Source: Agrypnia vestita
Taxonomy: Eukaryota; Arthropoda; Insecta; Trichoptera; Phryganeidae
Direction of reading: 5' to 3'
Assembly: GCA_016648135.1 (NCBI GenBank)
Contig: JADDOH010002295.1
Span: 62,001-126,000, forward strand
Length of the DNA stretch: 64,000 nt
The position numbers and the translations under genes were made by a program. How positions within the stretch are numbered: position 1 is the stretch's first letter; each line of letters opens with the position of its first letter. Shown here in pieces: positions 20,328 to 30,099 of this stretch. The notes beneath the pieces were generated by a model that was not told where the DNA came from, ran no database searches, and saw only the letters and a list, made by a program, of their open reading frames with translations.

Positions 20328-20361
20328 CTGACGACGTTGAATAAGCATTCAACGAAACGTC
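20328..20361 (+). ncRNA. hammerhead ribozyme motif, family B, best copy
   Basis: CTGACGA (20328-20334), C, a 7-bp stem GTTGAAT/ATTCAAC with AAGC loop, GAAAC (20354-20358) and GUC (20359-20361), then GAGAATCG. All core boxes are intact. As in the other family B copies, stem III has no loop between AC and GU, so a dimeric form would be needed for folding. It follows the PLE fragment at 20175-20300. Confidence 0.7.
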
Positions 20362-20519
20362 GAGAATCGTTTCCCGGAAAAACATACGGTTCGTGTAAAA
20401 TATCCGCAACTATTTACAGTTAAATTTCCAATTTTCCGGAGTGCCGGGAAGTCCCCGATTATGTGAAATTCTTTTTGTTTCTGCCCTCTATATAATTTTT
20501 TCACGGTTGATATTTCGCC

Positions 20520-20940
20520 ATCACGCATTTCGTTCGCGCCACCAGCGCTCTCCCGCTCGCATCGTCTTCCGCCGCTGTCGGGGCGGACGACCGCAGCATC
20601 CGAGGCCTCGGCTCTGACGCATTACGATCTGTGGTACGTAATGAATTCTGCGCACTGCAACCCGACCCCCTCCCCTCGCCCCCTCACCCCTCAACGCGAA
20701 AAATCCACCGCATGTTATCGTGATTGCGGCTTTTCCCGAGCCCACCGCCACTCGGCCCCCGCGGCCCGGAGGCTGTCATCGAAAGGGGCGCCGCGTCGCC
20801 ACCGCGCCGGGGCGGCCCGCCGGCGCGCGGGGCGCCCCGCTGCGCGCCGGCCCGGTCTTGCCGGCCGGGCTCGGCGCGGCGGGCGCTGCATTCCGCGCAA
20901 TGCCGCGAGTTTTTTCTCGCGATGCACCGCGATGTGTAAT
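20520..20940. promoter_or_regulatory. strong CpG island
   Basis: The most GC- and CpG-dense part of the window (GGGCGCCCCG-type runs at 20790-20890). Open frames in five readings are arginine, alanine and proline rich, as expected from composition alone. Likely a promoter or untranslated first exon; no gene can be named. Confidence 0.4.
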
Positions 20941-20949
20941 GTGGCCGTA

Positions 20950-22440
20950 GTTTAATATTAATTCAGGTCAGTCGGATTTTAATTTTATTCAATTATCGCG
21001 TTATTCGAATTTCAGTAATATACGAGACCGCAGTAATAAATGGGTTTGTGTATGTATTTTATACGTATTTCGCGTCTCAAAATAAAACAGTGAACGAATT
21101 GGGGAAGGAAATGTAAAGCGGATCGTAGTAATACCGGATTAATAATTTATTTTTTTGTTTTCTTTTCTTTTGAAAAGATATAGTTCACAGAAATGTGGCG
21201 TCCTTTCATTAGTTAGTTAATTTATACAATGTTTATTCAATGTTACAAATGTTTACAGTGTTTACAAAATTAAATTAAGCTTTTTTCATTGTTGCTGAGA
21301 GTCTTGGCAGCAAGTAAACACTAAATTGATTTGACGCCCTGCCTGCTACACTAGTAGTTTATATAGCAGACAGTGCTCTTCCAGTAGTATAATGTTCAAG
21401 AATATTTAGTATTTATATAACATTTGTGAATCAATCTTATTGCCAATTAAAATGAGTAATAGTAATAATTAAATGTTTACAATCTAATAATGGTGTTAAT
21501 TAATTCTATTATAGACAAAGGAAAAAAAATGATCTGAATAGGATATTTAATAAAATAAAATAAAACAATTAAAAGTATTTAAAAAGATGAAAGTAAATGT
21601 TCTTGTAAGATTAGTATTTGGTTTTTCGTAATTTTTTAATTGACTAGTAATTTAAGAATTTAAAAAAATATTTTACGTATGAGATAAACAACAATATGTA
21701 TCGTATGTATACTCTCGAATCTGAAAAAATTCGATTTTCGTTTTACTATCATAAACCATCTTATTTATTCTATACTTTCGAATAATGTTAAAAATATGTT
21801 TAATATTCCTTTAATTAATGCATTTCTTGAAACGATTTTTTTTATCATTATCCGAAAATATAGAGCAAATTAATTGGATGGTTTAAGAAATTAAAACGAA
21901 AAAAATATTTTTGCAGATTCGACAATATACGTGGGGACCGTCAATATATCTGTTAGAAATTAAATTCCCATTAAATGTGTGGGATGCAAGTATGTGTAGA
22001 TGTCAAATCTCATAGCCTTTTAGCTTTATCTTGACTTATCAATGATCGTGATAGATATTCCTAGTGCAACATTAAAGTATAATGTAAAAAGTATTTGATA
22101 ACGAACACTTTTAATGAATGAAAAATTATAAATAATGTACAAAATGTGATATAGAGTTATGACGTAAGTTGACAATTTATATGAGTTATAAATTCGCCGC
22201 GCAAGTGAAAAACGTGTGCGTGGATTTTTGACTTTGTTAAAGTAAGTCTTTAGGTAATGTTATTTTTAAAACTATACATTTTTAATGGATACATAGATAG
22301 TATGATAAATAGAGAATATGCTGAATATGAATAGGATTATTATTGAGAGAATACATACATAATATGATAAATAGAGAATATTAAAGAGTTAAGGTTATTA
22401 TAACGATCGTTGGACATATTTAAGCGTTAAATAAAAAATA
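20950..22440. other. AT-rich stretch, nothing recognised
   Basis: Long AT-rich segment. No TIR pair, reading frame or RNA gene could be supported. Confidence 0.55.
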
Positions 22441-22469
22441 TTTTATACAGTTCGGCCTGCATCTCCGCC

Positions 22470-22530
22470 GTGATAGGTTACTCTCCTGATTAAGCTGAAT
22501 AAGAATACAGCGAAACGTCGAGACAGGTCG
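22470..22530 (+). ncRNA. hammerhead relic, PLE family B
   Basis: CTGATTA (22486-22492), a stem with AAGCTGAAT/ATACAGC, then GAAACGUCGAG, with the last core base of the first box changed. It resembles the copies at 2388 and 20328. Confidence 0.5.
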
Positions 22531-22584
22531 CTTAGGTGGTTTGGTCGTGAATGAGTACTCTTATAAAGAAATACGACGCGTATC

Positions 22585-22690
22585 GTTGGCGTTGAAAATA
22601 GAGGACATCCGCTAAAGACTTGTATCGTATCGTAATCAGGTAAAGCAGATACTGGAAGATGGTTCGACGAGCTTGCAAGATAACATTATT
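22585..22690 (+). pseudogene. degraded LINE tail, (TTAG)n family
   Basis: GTTGAAAATAGAGGACATCC and CTAAAGACTTGTATC...AATCAGGTA correspond to the GTTGAAGGCAACAGGAATAG...AAAGACCTGGCACGATCAG part of better copies. Frame broken. Confidence 0.45.
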
Positions 22691-22699
22691 AGTGTGCCT

Positions 22700-23670
22700 T
22701 TAACTCTTTTTATGATAACACTTATATAAGTAAAAAAAAAAATTTTTGATAATTTTCTGTTAGAAATGTCAGAATATTTTAAAAAGTACTTTCAAGAAAT
22801 CTAGTTTTGCACATTTTTGAATGCACGGAGTGCACCCCTTTCGGTACACAATGTTCTCCATTGTTTGCATTTTGCGCTGAGCACGTTTCTGCCAACGTAT
22901 CTCTTTTTATAAGTGGTGTGCAAACAGTTCACACGCATTGTATTTACACAACTAGGAATGGAAATATACATTTCGGCTTATTGTTCTTAGTTATTTGTAT
23001 TGCGCATTATTCTTATTTATTCTAAATTTATTTATTATTGGTACCGTAATTTTTATTACTTGTATTTATCTTAATTATTTAAAAAACAATGTCACTTCCA
23101 TTGTAAAAATTGTAAAATTATCACCTTTTAACACAATTTCAATTGCATCGTGCAAACAAATTTGCATGTTTATCACAAGGTCTTTAAAATAATTTTATTA
23201 TTTTCAATTTATATTAACTGATAATAGATTTGTTTGCCCCAGTACATACGAACCGGTATTAATTAAAATACTATCAACAAAGTCCAAAAAAAAGTTAATA
23301 ATATGTAGGTAAATATGTAAGATTTGTATTTGTACCTTATATTAAATTAAATAAAAAAATAAATAAAATCTTGATGTACTCCTCTTTTCTCGTTTACTTT
23401 CTTACGTTTTCTCATGTGAGCTCCTCATTTGTCGAATCTTCTAACAGGATCGTCCACAACGTTGGCGAACATTCTTTGTTCCTTTTGACGTCATCACTCG
23501 CCCCAAACCATCTCTACCACACTCTCCTCATTCCTTATATCTTCCACATTCCAAAACTTTCATAATAGTCCTTTCTTAATTCTTTTGCCTGTGCTACAAA
23601 TAGGTTAGCCCCCCTACTCCCAGAAAATCTAAGACAAAAAAGACGGCAAATACTTAGGAACGCATTTCTA
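22700..23670. other. nothing recognised
   Basis: AT-rich. A cysteine-bearing frame of 72 codons (22807-23025) has no recognisable family and lacks exon signals. Antisense traces of a LINE (about 23440-23590) are possible but weak. Confidence 0.45.
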
Positions 23671-23674
23671 CGAG

Positions 23675-23760
23675 AAATGTGAAGACATCTGTCAAATGTC
23701 ATCAAGTTAAAATTGACGAAGTCTACAATGTAATGTAATAGCGATCAAGACATGATCAGC
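23675..23760 (+). repeat. interspersed repeat, partner of 8335-8415
   Basis: Shares ACATCTGTC, AAAATTGACGAAGT, TACAATGT and AGACATGATCA with the other copy, with small indels. Confidence 0.55.
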
Positions 23761-23960
23761 ATGATGCATACCAATGCGAATAAACCCGATTTTTTAATTT
23801 ATTTAAAAAAAAACAATACATTACTTAAAGAAAACATTATTATTGCGATTTCAGAGTTCAAGTTCTGTGAATTATTAAAGAATTTTTTATTAATCAATTC
23901 AGAATATTTTGAGTTTGTTCAAATCTTCCAGAACAGTGCTGGATTTATGTCACAGAGACA

Positions 23961-24340
23961 TTATTAATCAATTAATGTATATATTATAGATATCTCACAC
24001 AGACGAAACTGTATTTCTTATGGGAAAGTAGGTATAGAAGTCATTTGGGTGTACATAGGACTTATGACCTATCTTATGGTTGGGTTAAGTAATCACTTTA
24101 TACAATGTAACATTCGCCATTTCCACCCAACTTCCAAAAATTAGTAAGCATGGTATTTTCTATCATGGGTGGAAATGGCGAATTTTACATTGTGTAAAGT
24201 GATCACTTAAACCAACCATAAGATAGGTCGTAAGTCCTATGTACACCCAAATGACTTCTATACCTACTTTCCCAGAAGAAATACAGTTTCGTCTCTGTGA
24301 GATATCTATAATATATACATTAATTTTATTAATCAATTAA
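23961..24340. mobile_element. 350-bp hairpin between 15-bp direct repeats
   Basis: TTATTAATCAATTAA at 23961-23975 recurs at 24326-24340. Between them lie two inverted arms of about 150 bp (for example GATATCTCACACAGACGAAA at the left against TTTCGTCTCTGTGAGATATC at the right) around a short centre near 24150. Non-coding. A 15-bp duplication is longer than usual for cut-and-paste transposons. Confidence 0.75.
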
Positions 24341-24354
24341 CGAAAAAATATTTT

Positions 24355-24425
24355 AACTACTACCGGGATTCGAACCAACGGACCTCCATTCTGTCCGGGG
24401 ATGGCGCGTTATCCAATTTATGTAC
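24355..24425 (-). mobile_element. tRNA-like SINE head (or tRNA relic)
   Basis: The minus strand reads an A-box-like TGGATAACGCGCC and a B box GGTTCGAATCCC (plus 24367-24378), with a possible anticodon stem CGGAC/GTCCG between. The acceptor stem does not pair well, so a tRNA-derived SINE or decayed tRNA is more likely than a working tRNA gene. Confidence 0.5.
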
Positions 24426-24479
24426 ATGTATGTGTATGTTTGTCTTTTCTAATTAATTAATAAAAAAAAATTTAATGCA

Positions 24480-24690
24480 TTGCTTATTTAAAACTCAGCC
24501 CACTATCCTAATTAAGTCTTCGGCCTGCTTTAGTAACATGCCTATCCCTATATTTAGTTTATTAATGAACGAGTATGTAAATAACGAATTTATTTTATGT
24601 GTTCTATGGGTTCAGGTTATTGTCAAGATATCAGCATCAATTTAAGGGTCAGCACAATACATATTATATGTACGACACATTCTTGTGAGA
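24480..24690 (+). repeat. interspersed repeat, second copy at 41525-41810
   Basis: Both copies share TTTAAAACTCAG, CCACTATCC, TCGGCCTGCT, GTGTTCTATGGGTTCAGGTT and GTCAGCACAAT..ATATGTACGACACAT in the same order and strand. Non-coding; family unknown to me. Confidence 0.6.
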
Positions 24691-24978
24691 GGAGAAAAAT
24701 AACCAAGATTACGTACAGTACAGCGAAAGCATTAAACAATCCCTTCGGTTGTACGTAAGGTGACGACACCGTATACCGCACAACGCAACGGTATGTATGA
24801 ATCAACATAGGTTTCGTGACTATTTACACGTCGTATTAGAATCCTGGAAACAAAGAACGGTACACGCTGTACTTGTATGATAAAATGATTATAAGTGTAA
24901 ATGAGTATAATGTAAAATATTTAAATATTTACACCAGTAATACTGCGGGTTGTGAACGGATTATATAAAAATGTAAAA

Positions 24979-25170
24979 TTATATATGTCCGCACATTTTA
25001 GCTGTTTCCGTATTTACTAAACTATATGTACTTTGTTTTCGGATTTCGATTGTTTTGATTGCTTCTCTTTCTTTATTCACCCGAAGCATAACATATTCCT
25101 TCGTTACTCTATCCATCCAGCTGATTTTGAGTATTCTTCTGTAGATCCACATCTCAAGTCGCCTTATCAA
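24979..25170 (-). pseudogene. LINE reverse-transcriptase fragment
   Basis: The minus frame reads RLEMWIYRRILKISWMDRVT then VMLRVNKEREAIKTIEIRK. This matches the region just after the palm domain in RTE-like endonuclease-reverse transcriptases of insects (E.W.YRR.L.ISW.D...N). Truncated on both sides. Confidence 0.7.
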
Positions 25171-25379
25171 TTCTTCGGTAAGCGTCCATGCTTAAAATAA
25201 TATTGACAACATGTAGCCTCTGACCATTCGCATTTGTAATCCAAAATAATTATTTTTCGCTCCCTACATAATTAGACCGAGGTCAGTGTTTAATATATAG
25301 GTATGCATGTTATATTTTAATTTTGATTCGAATTCTTCAGACTTTTACTTTACTCTTTGGCCATATTTTCATTTTAGCT

Positions 25380-25830
25380 GAACGAAATTCATCCTCAACG
25401 AGAACGTTGCGGACTCTAAAAATCGACCATGCACCAACCGTCGTGTCCGCGCCGTTAAAATCTCCCCGGTCTATTGCGGCGATCTCGCGCCATTTATATT
25501 CACTCTCCACGGTGAAGTGTCACGTTTGGCTAGCCCCTCCCGTCGGCCATTGCGCCCCCACCCCCGCTCCATCTCATCGCAGCATCTCCCCGAGATCTGC
25601 ACGCTCGTGGCGCTCGCGTGATCACGACCTCCGCATTAACTCCGGCCGCTGCCGATGTTGTTGTTCAACGAGGGTCACTCTGAATGTTTCGCCCTACGCT
25701 ATACTTACTCAACATCACGCCGATTCCCCGATTCACCAATCAGAGAGCATCTAACCCTGACGTCTTTTGCCTACTCTAGACACTGCAACATCTTGGTCAA
25801 CTTTCAACGTCTAACCACGCGTTTCTCTTC
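25380..25830. promoter_or_regulatory. CpG-rich region, no gene identified
   Basis: CpG-rich. A 143-codon frame (25323-25754, plus) starts in AT-rich DNA and matches no family known to me. Possible island promoter. Confidence 0.3.
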
Positions 25831-25839
25831 TCGGTTTTA

Positions 25840-26780
25840 TTAAACAGATTCAAACGAAAAATTCCAATCTTCGTGCAAGACATGGAAATAATTCAGGAAA
25901 ACAGTTTATGAGCAGTTGATATAAAATAATCAATAAAATTTTGCACAGGCACAAAGGTCTCTGGCACGGTCACAACACAGTATTTCGGTGGGATCCTCGG
26001 GGATCCCACTAGACGTCCGCGGATTCGGCTAAGGTCCAAGCCGGAAAAAACTCGACGGCAAGGACGATGTCTCTGCATTCGGTCCAGCTCGAACTTCAAT
26101 CAAGCTCTGCTTGATACCGACCGGATCCAGCGGAAGTCTCGACTACGGCATTGATCTGGTTCACCAGGTTCGTTAGGAATACCTTCCGGACACCTCCCAG
26201 GAAGGCGATGACTGGCGATAAGTGCTTCGTGTAGTCAGTACTTTGAAATAAAATGTACTTACTAGGTTATGTCAAATAATAATAATAATAATTTATGTCA
26301 AATAATTCGAATTTAATGAGTAATATGATTGCCGATCACAATTATTATCATATTTTCAGGTTTTAATACATTTATCGTGATATTCTGTAACATAAATATT
26401 TAATTTCGATGTTATTCCGAAAGATATATTTATATTTAGTTTGTTTTAATGTTTCTAGTATAACGTTTAAGTACATCGTAAAAACTTTTTATGAGAATAA
26501 GGTGAATAACTTTTCAATCGATAATAAAATTCAATAAATAAGTCTAAATTATACTATTTTGTGAGTGCATTAAATTTATTATAAGTTCGCCAATGAGTTT
26601 TGTAGTTTGTAGAAACAAGGGGAGTAAAATAAAGAGAGGGTTGATTCTTAGAATTTTTGGAGGAACATTGATCAAGTCTGCTATTTGCAGAGGTTGTTTT
26701 TTTGTAAATTTCAAGATATTGCTCTCGTGTGAAATTCAATTTCAGCCGGTAAAACATGTATTTGATATATTTTTACTTCC
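25840..26780. other. nothing recognised
   Basis: A moderately GC-rich patch at 25960-26210 is followed by AT-rich sequence with a short (AAT)n run near 26275. No gene supported. Confidence 0.45.
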
Positions 26781-26785
26781 TTTCT

Positions 26786-26985
26786 TTTAACTCGTGGCGT
26801 CTGCTTGCTTGTTTTCTTGACGAAAAAACTTTGGATCGATTTTTAACCCTTTTCCCGCGATCCAATCGAGCTGAAATCTTGCAAGCAGACTCGTGGCCAC
26901 GATCAAAAAGATCTATCAATTTTTTGTTAAAAAATAATAATGATTATAGTATGATTTTGGATTTTTAGAAATTTTAATGGTTTTT
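26786..26985 (+). repeat. interspersed repeat, second copy at 38636-38800
   Basis: Copies share AACTCGTGGCGTCTGCTT, GACGAAAAAACTTTGGAT, CCCTTTTCCCGCGATCCAAT and GACGATCAA..ATCTATCAA. Non-coding, probably the 3' part of a LINE or an unclassified repeat. Confidence 0.6.
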
Positions 26986-27310
26986 TCAAATTGGAATCAT
27001 TACAAAAGTTTGATTACCACCAACGGCCCGATAACGTCACGGAATATTTAAAATTTGAATTACTCCGTCGGAAGGTATAATAGGTACTTCACTACGAATT
27101 TCGAAAATTTATGACAATTGGTTCACAGATGACAGCACACTTCGGTTTTTTGGGAAGAAATCAAATAATAAAGAGATATTTTTAGAGATTTTTGACATAG
27201 ATATTTGTCTAGACATGTTTCATTTTCAATCAATCAGTTATTACATGATGGTAAACTTATTTAACTGTAATTTTGGATATTTTATACGTACCGTATGTAT
27301 TACCGAGAAG

Positions 27311-27352
27311 CGAATCTCGACATTTCGTTGGATGCTTATGAAACGTCATCAG
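27311..27352 (-). ncRNA. hammerhead motif, PLE family B
   Basis: Minus strand: CUGAUGA (27346-27352), then a stem CGUUUCAU/AUCCAACG with AAGC loop weakened by a mismatch, then GAAAUGUC. The core boxes are intact, apart from C15.2 changed to U. Confidence 0.55.
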
Positions 27353-27474
27353 GAGGACGACTTTTAGCCGCGGAGGTGGAGGTCGGACTGATTAAAGGTG
27401 CTGCTTTCTAGGGCGGAAATTATATGCACTTTGTTGTGGAGTGTTCTCTTCTTCTACAATAGAGGTCGCGCAAA

Positions 27475-27510
27475 CTGGCGATGTTGGATAAGCATCCAAC
27501 GAAACGTCGA
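27475..27510 (+). ncRNA. hammerhead motif, PLE family B
   Basis: CTGGCGA (one change from CTGACGA) at 27475-27481, then a 7-bp stem GTTGGAT/ATCCAAC with AAGC loop, GAAAC and GUC. The stem is perfect, but the conserved A of the first box is lost. Confidence 0.55.
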
Positions 27511-27719
27511 AATTCGCTTCTCGGTAATACATACGGTACGTATAAAATATCCGAAATTACAGTTAAATATGTCTAACGATCGTAATAACACCCTTAACTC
27601 TTTAATGGTAAACTTAATTTACAAAGAAGGGGAGTAAAATAAAAACTTGGTTTTTATGGGTTAGTTTTTTTTGTATATTTTCGATTCGGGATATTTGCTT
27701 ACGGTTTAGTTAAAACTGC

Positions 27720-28020
27720 CGCACATGTGTAGACCGCCCGGGTTCCAAGGTCAACGTGGCAATATTCCGAGCGGCCCTCGCCCTGTCTTTGTTCCCGAGC
27801 GGCCCTGCGAGCGCGGCCGATGGCGGAGCGTCTATGCATCTCAATTACCGTGGACAATGATCCGGCCACGTTGCGACTGATTGATGGTCGGCGTTCCCGA
27901 GGGATCGAAGACCCTCGCGCGGCGCGGCGCCCAGCTTCCAGGCCCCGCGTATTATCCGCGGTGAGATTTCCGTGGAATTGCTCTCGGCCGTCTGTACGCC
28001 CGAGAGCGGACGATAGACGA
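27720..28020. promoter_or_regulatory. CpG-rich region, no gene identified
   Basis: CpG-dense, with open frames on both strands (plus 27820-28086, minus 27699-28052), neither recognisable. Possible promoter. Confidence 0.3.
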
Positions 28021-28140
28021 GATTTTCTTAATTTTTTGTATTTCTTGGGCACTTACAGTGTAACAATTTCTTTCAAGCATTATTAAAGAGTTTAAATTTA
28101 CAATGTACAATTTGTTATGTTACTTATTAAAGAATTTACG

Positions 28141-28290
28141 CTACCGATTTCGACACGTCCGTGTCATTAACGAGCGTTATTTAAACTAATCTAAAATGCG
28201 AAAGTACTGTATTAGGCGTCTTTAGGGGGCGGGGATGATTGGTGGAGTGGGAGGGGCGAGGGAGGGAACATGGTTAATAATGGTGACTTA
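28141..28290 (-). mobile_element. PLE 3' end with hammerhead relic
   Basis: Minus strand: a C-rich tail (complement of 28215-28270, as after the PLE frames at 6640 and 2090) followed by TTAATGA, a perfect 6-bp stem GACACG/CGTGTC, then GAAAUCGGUAG (28141-28172). The first core box is mutated from CTGATGA. No coding part is recognisable upstream. Confidence 0.5.
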
Positions 28291-28299
28291 CACGGGGCT

Positions 28300-29245
28300 A
28301 TTATTTTGTTATACCGTTTATTAAGAAACGTCCAACTAGAATAATTGTTTTTTTATTTATTTGTTTTAGGGAAAATTAACAGAATATTAACATATTAACA
28401 AATATAAAATAATGTATATTAAAATTATGCCAAATACAAATTTTCCAATGAATATAGTAATTTATTAGAACATACTTTATAAGCATATAGTAATTTATTA
28501 GAACAAGCGTGACGTAGTAAAATAATTTTAACAGTGATGTTAGAGGGTGTAGAAGGGAAAATAAAGAGTACGAATTAGTTTGGGTGCGGTTGTGTAGATT
28601 TTCTTTGTTTTATGTCTCTTATCATTGAGTTGAAAATGTCAATGTGGTGATAATTTATGTTAAATGAATTTGTGGATCTGTACATAGAGGAGTTTTATTT
28701 TGAGTCGGTCTTACGAAGGGGGAGATGAAAAGTAGGTGAATGTCTGTTGTTGTGAGTTGGGATGTGGATTATGGGGTATAAAAGCGAAGGCGGCAGTATC
28801 CCAAAAAAATTAAAGCTGTCATCGAGGAGTACTAATTTATAATGTACAGAATTAGTAATTTTAGAAGAAATATAACCTATATATTTATAGGAAACAAGAT
28901 TTTGGAAGGATAGATACGTAAAATCTAGAATTCAGGACATTTTAAATTAGAATTCACCAAAAAATGAATGCGATCACCGAGGTTTTTTCGCTTTTATATC
29001 CCATAAATCATATTTTGGGAGCGTAGGTTTTTGTCTACATTTATTTAGCCAAGGTACAAGCCGCTTTGCCTACATATACATATTTATACAAGTTTTATTT
29101 TAAATGTAATGTATCTCGATGCGTGTTTATGTGGATGTGCCGGTCGCGGGAGAAACCTGTGGTTGTATTCTGGAATTAACGTGGGAATTTTTGTTGGGAA
29201 TACCGGACCCTCACACATAGAAGGATAAACATCACATTAAATTTG
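28300..29245. other. nothing recognised
   Basis: AT-rich. A GGGTATAAAAGCGA at 28775-28790 and its approximate complement near 28985-29005 form a loose inverted pair. No gene supported. Confidence 0.4.
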
Positions 29246-29253
29246 TAAATTTA

Positions 29254-29565
29254 ATGTGTGTGACTTTATTGAAATTGTTATCCCTCTGTATCCCAGACAA
29301 TAAGACTGGAAGAAGGTCAACTGAATCGGAGGCACTCTGCAGGCTGGTAGTACCAAGGAGACCTGGAGCCACCAAGTTTGCGAAACGTGCTTTCAGCTTT
29401 GCGGGCCCAGCTACGTGGAATCAGCTGCCTCCAGCGCTGCGATCTATAGAGAACCAGGAACACTTCAAGAAGAGCCTAAAAACTCATTTTTTCGGGATGT
29501 CGCACCTGTAAAGCGCCCTTGAAGAGTCGCTTACGCAAAAATGGCGCTGTATAAATTAACATAAA
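29254..29565 (+). pseudogene. L2/CR1-like LINE C-terminus and 3' end
   Basis: The frame reads RAFSFAGPATWNQLPPALR then FKKSLKTHFFGMSHL and stops at 29509-29511. This is the conserved end of L2/CR1-clade reverse transcriptases. The following AAGCGCCCTTGAAGAGTCGC and ATGGCGCTGTATAAATT is the L2-type 3' end. Everything upstream of the last 60 or so codons is lost. Confidence 0.75.
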
Positions 29566-29568
29566 CAT

Positions 29569-30090
29569 ATGTTAATAATCGGAACCGGAAACAAAACTAA
29601 CCTAAACAGACTCCAACGACAGCAAAAAAAAATACTAAAAATGGTCTATGATCTGAAATACCGGACACCAACTGAAACTGTATACCATATAACACAACAA
29701 TTATACATCGAAAGCATTACAAAAATCGAAACACTTAAAATCATTCACAGACTAACAATTGGCGAAATACAAGACGAAGACATAAAATTACACAGAATAC
29801 ATGAAAAATATCAACACAACACTAGAATGGCTCAAAACTATCACATAACACAGGCCAAAACAAAAACAGACAATCCCGACTAATTTGCAACGGATTAAAA
29901 CTATACCTGCCACAACAGACCAAATAACTGACCACTGACAAATTCAAAACAGATGTGACAAAAATTTTAAAACTCGGCCAACTATAAAAAAATGACTTTG
30001 TATCTAAATCATATTATTATCATTTCTTATATTGAATCATGTAAAAATGTTATCTGTAAACCTTTTAGGTTTCCATTATATTTTAAATAA
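29569..30090 (+). pseudogene. LINE C-terminal fragment and 3' tail
   Basis: The frame reads LNRLQRQQKKILKMVYDLKY then TETVYHITQQLYIESITKIE, with features of the C-terminal region of Jockey/I-like reverse transcriptases (Q...IR.IY.LK.RTP). It ends at 29881 and a 3' region with an AT-rich tail runs to about 30090. Part of the same element recurs at 61680-61835. Confidence 0.6.
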
Positions 30091-30099
30091 AAAAATCTA

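Larger units (their letters stand above)
27255..27575. mobile_element. PLE family B inverted terminal pair
   Basis: The left arm (27255-27360, minus) and right arm (27475-27575, plus) are inverted copies of the same terminal repeat, ending outward in TATACGTACCGTATGT and its complement. The spacer matches the inner part of 2331-2545. It fits a 5'-truncated PLE carrying an inverted terminal repeat, or a non-autonomous fold-back derivative. Confidence 0.7.

Noticed and set aside
20715..20955. Several overlapping arginine-rich frames as a histone- or protamine-like gene.
   Set aside because: The same region is open in five frames because of its GC and CpG richness. No conserved fold motif is visible in any of them.
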